Shown here in pieces: positions 19,801 through 31,507 of a stretch of DNA of 64,000 nucleotides. The stretch's first letter is position 1. Every line of letters starts with the position of its first letter. Position numbers and translations under genes: made by a program. Source of the stretch: Acidobacteriota bacterium. Lineage in GTDB: Bacteria > Acidobacteriota > Terriglobia > Acidiferrales > UBA7541. The notes beneath the pieces were generated by a model. It worked only from the letters and a program-made list of their open reading frames with translations. It was not told the origin of the DNA and made no database searches. Where the stretch lies: NCBI GenBank assembly GCA_021324935.1, contig JAJPIE010000042.1, positions 41,567 through 105,566 of the forward strand. Reading direction: 5' to 3'.

Positions 19801-21258
19801 TCCAGAAAGCAGGCTGAAATTTCCTGTGCTGAAGGCGCAGTTTGTGGCGCCGACCGGCTGGCCGGGATCGCAGCTCTCGTTCCACGCCGCCTCGGGAATG
19901 TAGCCAAGCGCGGAAGCGTAATTGGCGTTGTTCGAACCCCAATATTTGGAAAGATTCGCGCTGTCGGCAAACTGCGTGCCGCCGATGGCCACGTTGTAGG
20001 CGGTGGAAGCCGCACCGTTCACTGCCGGGCCATGCGTGGACGGCACACCAGCCGAGGCTGAATCGCATCCGGCGGCGCCATTATCGCCGGCGGCGACGAG
20101 TACGGTAATTCCTTCCGCGGCGGCCTGCTGCCAAAGGGAATTGTAGAAAGCATTCTGTGTCGGAGAGAGCAGCGCCTCGCAGGCGCCATATGTGTAGGTG
20201 AGGATCGGCGCAATGCGATTGTCGATGGCGTAAGCAGCGGCAAGGTCCACGCCACTTGTGGTGTCCGTGCTTCCTGCAACCACCAAATTGATTTCCGCGC
20301 CGGGCGCGACCCCTCCCGCCCACTCCACATCAAGCTGCGCTTCCTGCAAATCGACAGGGCCGACAACGCCGGGATCCGGCCCGCTGACGATATAGGTTGG
20401 ATCATTGGGTTGCGTCGAAACAAAAATTTGCCGGAACGCCTGCACGTCGGGAAGTTCAATCCCCGATTGTGCGGTGACGGCGATGCTGATCCCCGTGCCG
20501 TCGATACCGGCGCTCAGCAGGCCCCTGGTGTTGTAGATCGTGGCAAAGTCTCCCGGCGCAAGGTAGTAGACATTCGTCTGGCCGCTGGCGGTGAGATTTG
20601 GCTGGACCCTTTCCGCGACCGGAATCAGCCGCGGCGGCCGCTTGCCGAAATTGTCGAGCGAAACCACGCCGCGGGATATCCCCGCCAGTTCCGCTGGGAT
20701 GGCGATGTCGCTGGCGTTTGCCAGATATTTCTTGCCGCGCCACTGGTAGTAATGCAGTTCGCAACGAAAGGCGTTCTCCACCTGTTGCGCCGTGCCGCTG
20801 AATTCCACCCAGAACTTGCTCTGCGCGGCAGGCTCCACGCGGAAACCGCTCTTCCGCAGCCACTCACGGACCGATTCCGCGTCTGCATCCGCCACGCCGA
20901 ATCTCGCCCCGAACTCCGCGGGTGCCAGCCATTTATGAAACTCAGGTGAATTGCGGTTCTGCACGTCGTCCAGAAACTTCTGCAGTGCCTGCTGTTTCTC
21001 CGGTGGCGGCGAAAGTGCCATCAGCATGCGCGACATCGGGCGATAGGGTTCCACCCGCCCCGCGTCCACGGCAAAGGCGGTCCATGCCGGCAAGGAACGC
21101 TCGATACGCGCCATGGACTCCTCATTCGGACCGGGCGCAACCTGGGCAGGTGCCTGCGCTAGCGCAACGGAATGGCCGTAAAGCAGGAGCGCGAAGAGAC
21201 AAACATTTCGCGCGCTTCCGAATCGCAGCCACAGTCCCGGCCACCTCTTTGGGGTCAT
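16891..21258 (-). CDS. Sedolisin (S53, pro-kumamolisin) with Ig-like repeats and C-terminal membrane anchor, copy 3
   Basis: The product is about 1455 aa. The open frame reaches 21714 and would overlap the divergent tricorn gene. The ATG at 21258 starts a basic N-region and hydrophobic segment (ARNVCLFALLLYGHSVALAQ), so it is chosen. The propeptide carries EFHKWLAPAEFGARFGVADA. The S53 motifs are LQEAQLDVEWAGGVAPGA and GGTSVSTPAMAGILALV. The Ig-like region is the longest of the three. Near the C-terminus a hydrophobic segment (LWSVVFVSGWFVLG), then LTSSLLIGCGSGGGGGG and a final Ig-like domain repeat the architecture of its neighbours. Divergence from copies 1 and 2 is greater than theirs from each other, judged by eye. 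Confidence 0.86.
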   Translation of the reverse strand: MTPKRWPGLWLRFGSARNVCLFALLLYGHSVALAQAPAQVAPGPNEESMARIERSLPAWTAFAVDAGRVEPYRPMSRMLMALSPPPEKQQALQKFLDDVQNRNSPEFHKWLAPAEFGARFGVADADAESVREWLRKSGFRVEPAAQSKFWVEFSGTAQQVENAFRCELHYYQWRGKKYLANASDIAIPAELAGISRGVVSLDNFGKRPPRLIPVAERVQPNLTASGQTNVYYLAPGDFATIYNTRGLLSAGIDGTGISIAVTAQSGIELPDVQAFRQIFVSTQPNDPTYIVSGPDPGVVGPVDLQEAQLDVEWAGGVAPGAEINLVVAGSTDTTSGVDLAAAYAIDNRIAPILTYTYGACEALLSPTQNAFYNSLWQQAAAEGITVLVAAGDNGAAGCDSASAGVPSTHGPAVNGAASTAYNVAIGGTQFADSANLSKYWGSNNANYASALGYIPEAAWNESCDPGQPVGATNCAFSTGNFSLLSGSGGASALYSKPAWQTGTGVPSDGMRDLPDVSLAAAASHDDIVYCNSTTGAACQINNQGQVVGLTLVGGTSVSTPAMAGILALVEEKVGAYQGQINYTLYKLAQSNSCNSSTQTNPTAQNSCVFYDITAGNNDVPCAGGTPGCSSQQGGVNGKLAGGVAAPGYDLATGLGSVNASNLANFWNNTSLTATKTTLQVLANFTHGDSVAVSGTVAPSSVMGTPTGNLSLSTGTTGAAPDVLTLANGAFSANINDLPGGSYNLSAHYAGDATYMPSDSPGVAVTILPESSSTTLSVSGLQGGSATYGAALNVDVSVRGASGFGIATGSVTLADGATIIGTYPLTANGKVSVPTGGSSSFAFAPGSHSLTATYGGDPSFLGSTSNATAFTVTKGAPFVVVGANSNSLPAGQSLGVHAVVSGSAAAATGTVQFTVDGVAQGQPIVLQSGGLFGTQAQASLILTNLSTGTHLIGAAYDGSSDLNYTSVPSGNGANESAFSVTVGTGTGTNSTTTTLNVTTVPVNLGDMGTFSVNVTPATAGGNVTLWDTVGPRSAPVSISAGAATIQLEWTQGGTFSVYAVYSGDMNNAASSSASHSFSVQPGTPQVTLTAQGPSGPLSQTTLLASVSGNLRNGTLSSPTGFVDFFDSVNNGTPQLLTTLQLTPGAAGASVAGTRVQLGSGTHSLHAHYRGDINWRTTDSASVSAASFQVSFTPMALSLKAGTTGSATVNVTPTGGFTGTVSLSCPSGNAFTLAGYTCSISPAQVDVSGAGPQTATLTLTPSVTLTAGVASTEFPRATFGTALGLWSVVFVSGWFVLGPARIRMRASGRTQAVWARGCAVLTSSLLIGCGSGGGGGGGGGGPYPTTTSLSIQQSGMQLRVTATVQSGGATPAGSVALTVDGGTPLTGSVISGLATFNFTPAPAVGIHTLDAHYSGDANNQASDSGPQTSVMTGSTTIVVNASSGNISAPASLALTLN

Positions 21259-21609
21259 CGACTGGCGCGCCGATCCCGAAGCTGGCGGCCGTGTCTGCTC
21301 TATTCCGAAGCGGGGAGCCGTGCAAACTTCCCTGTTGAGAGGGTGCATCAAACACTGGAATTCTACCCGTGCAAGGATTGCTAAACAATCTATCTTACCC
21401 AGACAACGTGGCTTATTCGCCAATGTCCTGGCTTTTACCAAGAACCCTCGCAAGGCTCCCTGCCGGGCTGCTTTTCCGGCTTCCGCTTTCCATTGGCCGG
21501 CCCTACCGAGGTACAATTCCGTGCACTCTCTTGGGGTCGCGCGCGCCTGCCGGACACCTTCCTCTTGGTCCGCACACGCGCGATACATCGTGCTTCGGAA
21601 AGGAACTCC

Positions 21610-24960
<3,351 letters not shown>

Positions 24961-25030
24961 GCGAAAACAATCGCAACGCGGGACTTTCGGGCGTTGGCCG
25001 ATCGAAGGGTCGGCCGCCGCGCATTCGCAG

Positions 25031-26017
25031 CTATACATTTCCGCCCGAGAAGATTATGCCGATGCGCGCGGACGGCCTGCCCTTGCGCAAGCGCTGATTC
25101 AGGCCGGGGATGCCGCCGGCGCGCAACAATGGAGCCAGCGCCACCGCGCTCGAAGGCTCGATCACCAGCTTCATGCGCTGCGCCACCAACTGCATCGTCT
25201 CCACAATTTCCTTTTCGCTTACCAGCAGAACACCCGCCAACTGCTTGCGCAATATGGCGAAAGTCCGCGGTGCCAGCGAAGCGCGCAAGCCGTCGGCGAT
25301 GGTGTCGCTGGATTCCAACGGTTGCAGCGTTCCGCTTTTGATCGACCGGTAGGCATCGTCGGCGAGCTCCGGCTCGCAGCCGTAGACGCGAATCTCCGCG
25401 CGCAAGCCGTGAGCGCCAAGGCAGGTGCCGCTCAGCAGTCCTCCCCCGCTGACGGGCGTGAGCACGGCGTCCAGTTGGGGGACGTCCTCCACCAGTTCTT
25501 TGGCCGCGGTGGCTTGTCCGGCGATGATGCGATCGTCATCATAGGGATGGATCAGCCTGGCGCCGGTCTCGGCCTGGATGCGCGCGGCCGTTTCGGTTCG
25601 CGCGGAAACTTTCGGTTCGCAAAACGTGATTTTGCCGCCGTAGGATTCCACCGCCCGGCACTTCACCGCCGGCGCGTTCTTCGGCATCACGATCCATGCC
25701 GGAATTCCTCGCCACGCCGCGGCGCAGGCCACCGCCGCCGCATGATTCCCGCTGGAGTGCGTCACCACGCCGTGCGATGCTTCCTCGTCGCTCAGTGAGA
25801 AAATCGCGTTGGTCGCTCCGCGAATCTTGAACGAGCCGGCCTTCTGCAGGTTTTCACATTTGAAGAAAAGTTCCGCTCCGGCCATGACGTTCAATGATTG
25901 GCTGGTAAGCACCGGCGTGCGGTGAATCCGCGGGCGAATGCGCTCGTGCGCCTCCTCGATCGCCTTCCACTGGATCGCGGTGCCCAGGTCCTCCGGTGTC
26001 AGGTGGGTGCTTGCCAT
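25031..26017 (-). CDS. PLP-dependent threonine/serine dehydratase or racemase family
   Basis: The product is about 328 aa from the ATG at 26017. A GTG at 26035 is possible but less likely. The fold-type II PLP pattern is clear: RTPVLTSQSLN, FFKCENLQKAGSFKIRGA with the Schiff-base Lys, THSSGNHAAAVA (substrate loop), TPVSGGGLLSGT (phosphate-binding glycines), and a C-terminal IGIIFSGGNV. The length fits a single-domain catabolic threonine dehydratase or serine racemase and excludes the biosynthetic IlvA with its regulatory domain. It would deaminate L-threonine or L-serine to 2-oxo acids or racemise serine. Dehydratase and racemase cannot be told apart here. It is convergent with the tricorn gene. 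Confidence 0.88.
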   Translation of the reverse strand: MASTHLTPEDLGTAIQWKAIEEAHERIRPRIHRTPVLTSQSLNVMAGAELFFKCENLQKAGSFKIRGATNAIFSLSDEEASHGVVTHSSGNHAAAVACAAAWRGIPAWIVMPKNAPAVKCRAVESYGGKITFCEPKVSARTETAARIQAETGARLIHPYDDDRIIAGQATAAKELVEDVPQLDAVLTPVSGGGLLSGTCLGAHGLRAEIRVYGCEPELADDAYRSIKSGTLQPLESSDTIADGLRASLAPRTFAILRKQLAGVLLVSEKEIVETMQLVAQRMKLVIEPSSAVALAPLLRAGGIPGLNQRLRKGRPSARIGIIFSGGNV

Positions 26018-26197
26018 ACCCACAGTGTAGAGCACCCGGGCCGCTATTTATAGGCCCGTGCCGGGTAGGCTTGGGGGAACCCCGGAGTTCCGGTCCCCTG
26101 ACGTGCAGGGGCCTTGATTCTGGCCTTGCGAGTGATACTCTAAGGCTTCGAAGAGCAGCGTAGGCGCGACCCCTCCCCGCACCGCGCAGGAAATGTC

Positions 26198-26587
26198 ATG
26201 GCCACACCTGAACGCCGACATCTCGAGCGCTATCGTCTTCGCATCCCTCTGCGCTTTCGTGCCCTCAACCTGGCCGGAGACAAGAGCGACCATTTCACCG
26301 AGGCGATCAACATCTCGCGCGGCGGATTTTTCTTTGTGACTTCCGCTCCCCTCCAGGTGGGCATGCCCATTGAAGCGACCATCCGCATGCCCGCCGAAGT
26401 GACTGGGGGAAAGCCCGACGACACCCACTGCCGGGCGCGCGTGGTGCATGCGAAGCCAGGTTCCTATAGTGACGGCCGGATGGGATTCGGCGCAGAGATT
26501 GAAGCCTACCTCGAAGAGGAAAAGCCCAAGGCGCCTGGGCCGGAACTCGTCAAGCCCGCCACTCCCAGGTCCCTCCTGAAAACTTAG
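26198..26587 (+). CDS. PilZ domain protein
   Basis: The product is 129 aa and a fuller PilZ match than the pair at 7.8-8.6 kb. ERRHLERYRLRIPLRFRAL supplies the basic RxxxR-type region, and EAINISRGGFFFVTSAPLQ matches the (D/N)xSxxG cyclic di-GMP motif as NISRGG. Then come RARVVHAKPG and RMGFGAEIE. A short Pro/Glu tail follows the barrel. As a stand-alone PilZ receptor it probably relays cyclic di-GMP levels to an unknown partner. It stands alone between a minus-strand dehydratase and a minus-strand propeller gene. Confidence 0.85.
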   Translation: MATPERRHLERYRLRIPLRFRALNLAGDKSDHFTEAINISRGGFFFVTSAPLQVGMPIEATIRMPAEVTGGKPDDTHCRARVVHAKPGSYSDGRMGFGAEIEAYLEEEKPKAPGPELVKPATPRSLLKT

Positions 26588-26814
26588 AGCCGCTACACCT
26601 GAAGCTCCGTAGGCGCGACACGACGCCCGGCTTCGGTGCGCATTCAAAGCCGCGAACAAAATTCTGTCGCTCCTCCAGAAATACTCTTTGAGTTGGATGG
26701 AACACCTGGCGCTCACGCCCTGCGCTAATTTCATTCGCGCTTGCGGCGCTTCAATCAAACGCCCGGCTTCTAGCTCGGACGATTCTTTTCTCGCCACTTG
26801 CCAGTCGCCGCTCG

Positions 26815-29091
26815 CTACTTCGCGATGTTGATGATGGTTTTTCCCGCCCCGACGTTGTCGAACTGGTCGTACGCGCGCACCGCGATGGTGTGCTCGCCCG
26901 GGGAAAGGCTGCGCACCGCGAAGCTGTAATTTTCCGTCTTGTTGTCGCTGATGCCCTGCACGGGGGCAAGCAGGATCCAGTCTCCGCCGTCCACGCTGTA
27001 TTGGGCCTTTTCAATACTGCTGGTGGCATCCTCCGCCGTGAACGTGAAGTCGTAAGAGACTCCTTTCGAATGGTCCGCGTTCATCCCCGCGGCCCTGGCC
27101 TGAAGCTTTTCGATCACCGGCGGCGTATTGTCGATCACGAAGCGTTCGCTCTCACGTTCGGTCTTCAGCGCCGCGTCCGGCGGATTGGAAGGTGCGTCGC
27201 TGGCCACAATCTTCAGATAATAAGCGCCATCGGGCATGGCCGTGGTGTCCCAGGAATAATATTTCTGGTCCAGGTCGTCTTTCAGCAACAGCCAGTCGCG
27301 CTGATTTTCTCCGCGGAAATAGACGGCGTAGCGCAGCTCGTCATCGTTGTCGTCGTGCGCCGACCACAGCACGGAGGCGTAGCCCTTTTGCGCGATGCCT
27401 TGAGGCGGCTGATCGAACTTGGTGGTCGTCGTGGTCACGATGGTGCCGACCGGTGTCGGCCCCGAAGGCTGCCGCAGCGCGACGGTAGCCGCTTGCCCGG
27501 TTATGACCGCCGGCGTCTGCACGCGCACGCCGGGATCCTGAATGGCAATTCCGTCCACCAGGGGCGCTACGTTTTTCGGCAAGTACGCAACGCTGACCCA
27601 ATCGATTCCATCGCCGGGGCGGCCGTCGTGAATCACGGCCTTCCATTGCAGGAAGCGCGCGGCCGGCGCCTCGATTTGCGTTCCCGTCTCGGAATAGGGG
27701 CCAAACCAGCGCGACCACTCTTTCCCGGGATCTTCGGTATTTCCGCTGCGCACGAAAAATTCCAGTCGCGGGCCCTTCGAATCTTTGCCGGTTTTCGCGG
27801 ATTCATTCATCGCCGGCGGACCCCACCACTCGATCCGGCCCCACTGGGAATAAAGCTTGGCGTCAAGCGACTGCGACTCGAACGTCCCTTCCGCTTCGTA
27901 TTCCGGGCCCAGCGAGAATACCTTGCCGGGATTCGCCGTGCACAGATAGACCTTTCCGGCCGAAGTGCGCGCGATCCCGGTGATTTGCGAAGAGCCGGAC
28001 TTGGCGAGTTGCGCGTAGACGCCGCGGCCGTCAATCACCAGCAGCGAGCCGCTGTTGCCCGTACCCGCCAGCAACCGCCCATCGGAGTTCAAGCCCAGCG
28101 CGTATACAATGTCGTCACGCGAACTCCAGATTTCCTCCGGCGCTCCATCGGCTGCGATGCGGTAGATGCTGCTGGTGATAGCCTGGGGAAACGCCAGAAA
28201 CGGCGCTGCCCCCTGGATGCTGCCGGACGAAACGTTCGTGATCGTGGTTGTGCCTTGCGAAGTGGTGATGACCGCCGACGGTCCCGATGTTCCTCCGCGC
28301 GCTTTTTCGCCGATTGCGGAAACGTAGAGCGTGCCGTCCGCCGCAATGGCCAGCGAAGTGACTTCGCGCTTCGCAGTTTCATACACCACGAAACCGCTGG
28401 CTGCGGCATCGCCGCTCTTCTTTCCGGCCTCGTGCGTGATCCGCAGGATGCGGCCATTCGGCTCGGTTCCCGCCAGGAGATTGCCCTTGCCGTCGAAACC
28501 CAGCACCTTGATGTGCGCTTCATCGCTGGCATAGAAAAGCTCGCCCTTCCCATCGGGCGAGACGCTGTAGATCTGGCCCTTATCGCCAGTGGCCACATAC
28601 AAAGTTCCGTCCGCCCCGAACGCCAGGTCCCAGATGTATTTCGTTTTCGGATCGAAAAAGACGCTCTTCTCGCCGTTGGAAGTGACCTTGTAAACCTTTC
28701 CGTCCGGCGAAGTGCCTACGTATAGCGCGCCTTTGGCGTCGAACGCGATCGACTGCGCCAGCAAATCCGTGGATTCAAACACCGTCTTTGGCTTCCCGCT
28801 GCCGTCAAACCGGAAGACTTTTGCTGGTGAACCGCCACCGGCGTACAACACGCCGTTCGCATCGGTCTTCAGCGACCACAAATACGACGCATCCGCATCC
28901 GCCAGCAGGGCAAATTTCGGCGCAAGCTCCAGGTGGCCATCGCTGCGCACGGCTACGCCCTTGGCGTTGCCTTTCTGGAATTCCTCGTAGGTGGATTGCC
29001 GCCAACGGCGGGTGTGCTCCGCCAGGCCGCAAGTGGCGGCGAGACCAAGGATGAGTACGGGCAGGGTGACGCGAACCAGGCGTTTTGACAT
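26815..29091 (-). CDS. Secreted beta-propeller protein with C-terminal Ig/FN3-like domains
   Basis: The product is about 758 aa from the ATG at 29091. A GTG at 29103, overlapping the upstream stop as GTGA, is the alternative. A signal peptide (VTLPVLILGLAATCGLAE) is followed by repeated strands of the type DAKGALYVGTSPDGKVYKV and GADGTLYVATGDKGQIYSV, an NHL/SMP-30-like propeller over roughly residues 70-400. The rest contains beta-sandwich segments (KWSRWFGPYS-like, YYSWDTTAMPDGAYYLKI, PGEHTIAVRAYDQFDN) resembling Ig/FN3 folds. No catalytic residues could be assigned. It directly follows the S55 peptidase gene, with the two reading frames touching, so a shared extracytoplasmic task is likely. 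Confidence 0.78.
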   Translation of the reverse strand: MSKRLVRVTLPVLILGLAATCGLAEHTRRWRQSTYEEFQKGNAKGVAVRSDGHLELAPKFALLADADASYLWSLKTDANGVLYAGGGSPAKVFRFDGSGKPKTVFESTDLLAQSIAFDAKGALYVGTSPDGKVYKVTSNGEKSVFFDPKTKYIWDLAFGADGTLYVATGDKGQIYSVSPDGKGELFYASDEAHIKVLGFDGKGNLLAGTEPNGRILRITHEAGKKSGDAAASGFVVYETAKREVTSLAIAADGTLYVSAIGEKARGGTSGPSAVITTSQGTTTITNVSSGSIQGAAPFLAFPQAITSSIYRIAADGAPEEIWSSRDDIVYALGLNSDGRLLAGTGNSGSLLVIDGRGVYAQLAKSGSSQITGIARTSAGKVYLCTANPGKVFSLGPEYEAEGTFESQSLDAKLYSQWGRIEWWGPPAMNESAKTGKDSKGPRLEFFVRSGNTEDPGKEWSRWFGPYSETGTQIEAPAARFLQWKAVIHDGRPGDGIDWVSVAYLPKNVAPLVDGIAIQDPGVRVQTPAVITGQAATVALRQPSGPTPVGTIVTTTTTKFDQPPQGIAQKGYASVLWSAHDDNDDELRYAVYFRGENQRDWLLLKDDLDQKYYSWDTTAMPDGAYYLKIVASDAPSNPPDAALKTERESERFVIDNTPPVIEKLQARAAGMNADHSKGVSYDFTFTAEDATSSIEKAQYSVDGGDWILLAPVQGISDNKTENYSFAVRSLSPGEHTIAVRAYDQFDNVGAGKTIINIAK

Positions 29092-29099
29092 GAGAAGTT

Positions 29100-30887
29100 T
29101 CACCGAATTTGCAGATTCAGGGAGATCAGCCCGGTCACCGGGCCGCCAAGCGCGATCGAAGATTCACTGGCCAGCGATTCCCTCAGCACCTGCACGCTGC
29201 CGGGGACGGGCCTGCCGTCCACCACATTGATCTGGGAGAGCGGCACGTTGGGCAATTCCTTGTCGTCCCAAACTAGGGTGGGCGCGGGCACGAACAATCC
29301 AACGTAGAGACGGTCGTTGTGGCGCTCGCGGTTGATCAGCGTGATTAATTGATCGAGGCCGTTCGAGCCGCCTCCCCCCATCCCAGGGAACATAAATCCA
29401 CGCGAGGCGCGATTCATCCACTCCGCATCGCTCACCAGCACGCGCAGCATTGTGCCGCGCACGATTTGATCCGGCACGTGGACCGCGGTCTCTTCAATGC
29501 GCGCGGGCCCGCGATACGGGCGCAGCAGCACGCGCACTTTCAGATTTTCGCCCGGAGCAGCTTCACCCTTTTCCAGCCACGCGCTCTCCACACTAAACGA
29601 CTGGCGCCCGGGCTCGCTTTCCACCCGCAGCGTGATGTGCTCCACGTTAGGCGCCTCGTAATCGTTGGTGAACAATCGCCCGAACACGTTCTGCACCGCG
29701 ATGGCGATCGGCAGATTGTCCGGCGCCATCGTGTCCGTCGGCGCAACAGACGTTTCGATCTGCACGGGGATGTGGCCCTTCAGCCGGATTTCTCCGGTTA
29801 GATGCAGCGTGGTGCCCTCGCCATATAAATAATTCTGGCTGACCCCGTTGAAGGTGGTCAGCGCCACCAGCAGCGGCGTAAGCTTCGGATGATTCACCAC
29901 TTCAAAATGAAGCTTTTTCTCTTCGCGACCCTTCGCGAACGTCAGATCCAGCGGGATCATCGCCGGCGGCTGCCCCAGCTTCCCGGTGACCGCGGTCAGA
30001 TGATCCCCGGTGATTGTGCCGATGGGTTCGCCCACGTTCACGATTTTTGTGGACGCAAGTTCCGAGGAAAGCGTGGTCACCACGCGGCTGCGCGCCATGG
30101 GCATCTGCACGTCCCCAAAATTCAGAAACGGATGCCCGCAGAGATACACGTCATTCCCCCGCACAGCCGTGACCGTGCATGCGGAATTGATCGAAGCGTC
30201 GCCTTGCACCAGCACCATCCCCGCCATGTCTCCCGCTTGCAGCTTGTGGTCCTCCGCTTGCGCTTTTCCCGTTCCGCCTTGTGCGGTCACAAAGCCGTAA
30301 CTTTGCAGTTGTGAAGCGAACGGCTGCAGCGCCGAAGGCTGAAAGCCTGAAAACACCAGCGGGGTTTCGATCGGTTGCAGTGCCGCGCCATTGGGCAAGC
30401 CGGTTAACGCCGCGGCGCTGCCCTGCACGCTGAATTCTCCCGCGGGGGGCACGTTCGCCGCGCTCTGCTGCGCCGGCGGATGTAGAATGTCTTCAATCGG
30501 CGTAACCCCCGCAATCGCTTCCTTGGTGAAAACGCCTAGCTTCAGCGAAAGCGCTCCCGCCAGCTTGCCCTCCAGATAAACCGGGCTGCCGCTCATGCCC
30601 GCCACCACGCCGGTGTGTTCCACCTTCGGACCCTTTAGTTCCACCAGGATGATCGACTGCTTCGGTCCAAGGAAATTCGGCATCACGCCGAGCACCACCA
30701 GATCGAATTTTTCCACCTGGTCGCCGGTGAAAACCGTGTAGGCATAGCCCTGCATGCCCGGCTGGACCTGCGCCAGCGGAAGAATTTCGTTGGATTCCGG
30801 AGGAGGCGTGCTGGCCAGGGATGCGCCTGTGGCAAGTGTCGCGGCTATAAGGAAATACGAGATGGGGTGAAGCAAGCGGCCGATCAT
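29100..30887 (-). CDS. SpoIVB peptidase (S55) domain protein, secreted
   Basis: The product is 595 aa with a signal peptide (MIGRLLHPISYFLIAATLAT). The domain begins with LAQVQPGMQGYAYTVFTGD and carries EHTGVVAGMSGSPVYLEGKL, the GMSGSP nucleophile motif of SpoIVB/S55 serine peptidases. GDASINSACTVTAVRGNDVYLCGHPFLNFG (a conserved HPF region, shown here in part only) also matches the family. In Bacillus SpoIVB is a sporulation signalling protease with a PDZ domain. Here no sporulation genes are seen and the C-terminal 250 residues are unassigned beta-rich sequence. The gene is upstream of and in contact with the propeller gene. Targets are unknown. Confidence 0.82.
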   Translation of the reverse strand: MIGRLLHPISYFLIAATLATGASLASTPPPESNEILPLAQVQPGMQGYAYTVFTGDQVEKFDLVVLGVMPNFLGPKQSIILVELKGPKVEHTGVVAGMSGSPVYLEGKLAGALSLKLGVFTKEAIAGVTPIEDILHPPAQQSAANVPPAGEFSVQGSAAALTGLPNGAALQPIETPLVFSGFQPSALQPFASQLQSYGFVTAQGGTGKAQAEDHKLQAGDMAGMVLVQGDASINSACTVTAVRGNDVYLCGHPFLNFGDVQMPMARSRVVTTLSSELASTKIVNVGEPIGTITGDHLTAVTGKLGQPPAMIPLDLTFAKGREEKKLHFEVVNHPKLTPLLVALTTFNGVSQNYLYGEGTTLHLTGEIRLKGHIPVQIETSVAPTDTMAPDNLPIAIAVQNVFGRLFTNDYEAPNVEHITLRVESEPGRQSFSVESAWLEKGEAAPGENLKVRVLLRPYRGPARIEETAVHVPDQIVRGTMLRVLVSDAEWMNRASRGFMFPGMGGGGSNGLDQLITLINRERHNDRLYVGLFVPAPTLVWDDKELPNVPLSQINVVDGRPVPGSVQVLRESLASESSIALGGPVTGLISLNLQIR

Positions 30888-31072
30888 CTGAAGAAAGGTC
30901 CCCCGTACGGGAAAGAAAAGCGAGCGCCCATGATACCGGGCAGGCGAGTGGTACGCAATTCAACCGGCTGCGTAGGCGGCCTAGTCCCGGGGACTTAGAC
31001 GTTCTAGAACTGGATGCAGTGGCGCGCGGCTTCGGTTGTGTGGGAGGATGGGGGGACCAACGGGAGGGAATC

Positions 31073-31318
31073 ATGGCTGAACCGAGCAGGGAAGAATTGT
31101 TGGCCCGCATCGCGGAATTGGAAAAGAAGGCCGAAGGGCGCAAGAAGGGAACGCTCGAGTTTCGTGTGGGGGAAAAAGGCGGTGTCAGCGTCTATGGCCT
31201 CGGCCGCTTTCCGGTCACACTCTACTACGAACAGTGGGTGCGGCTTCTGGACGCCTCGAAGGACTTGCGGGAATTCCTCGAAGAAAATAAATCCCGCCTC
31301 AAGCTCAAAGATCAGTAG
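31073..31318 (+). CDS. Small conserved-looking hypothetical protein
   Basis: The product is 81 aa from the ATG at 31073, with GGGAGG five nt upstream. The N-terminal third (REELLARIAELEKKAEGRKK) is a charged helix with heptad-like spacing. The rest (TLEFRVGEKGGVSVYGLGR, then PVTLYYEQWVRLLD) looks like a small beta hairpin followed by a helix. No family is recognised with certainty. Codon use looks like that of its neighbours and there is no signal peptide, so it should be cytoplasmic. Confidence 0.7.
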   Translation: MAEPSREELLARIAELEKKAEGRKKGTLEFRVGEKGGVSVYGLGRFPVTLYYEQWVRLLDASKDLREFLEENKSRLKLKDQ

Positions 31319-31432
31319 GCCTCCGTGTAGGCGCGGTTCCTCGCCGTTTGACTCCGCTCTTTGGTGGCGCATGTTTCTAGCAGGCAAGCGTTCTCGCCGC
31401 AGCGGCGGTGACTTCCAAGGTGGGTTCACCAC

Positions 31433-31462
31433 AAAAAATCGGACGGCCTCAGAAGGCCGCCC
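31433..31462 (-). terminator. Rho-independent terminator for the His/Met-rich gene
   Basis: On the minus strand GGGCGGCCTTCTGAGGCCGTCC forms a tight GC hairpin (31441-31462) followed by GATTTTTTG. It lies 46 nt after the stop codon at 31508. Confidence 0.75.
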
Positions 31463-31507
31463 GTTCGACTAAAACCTAAAGACTGAAGGCTGAAAACTGA
31501 AATTTCT

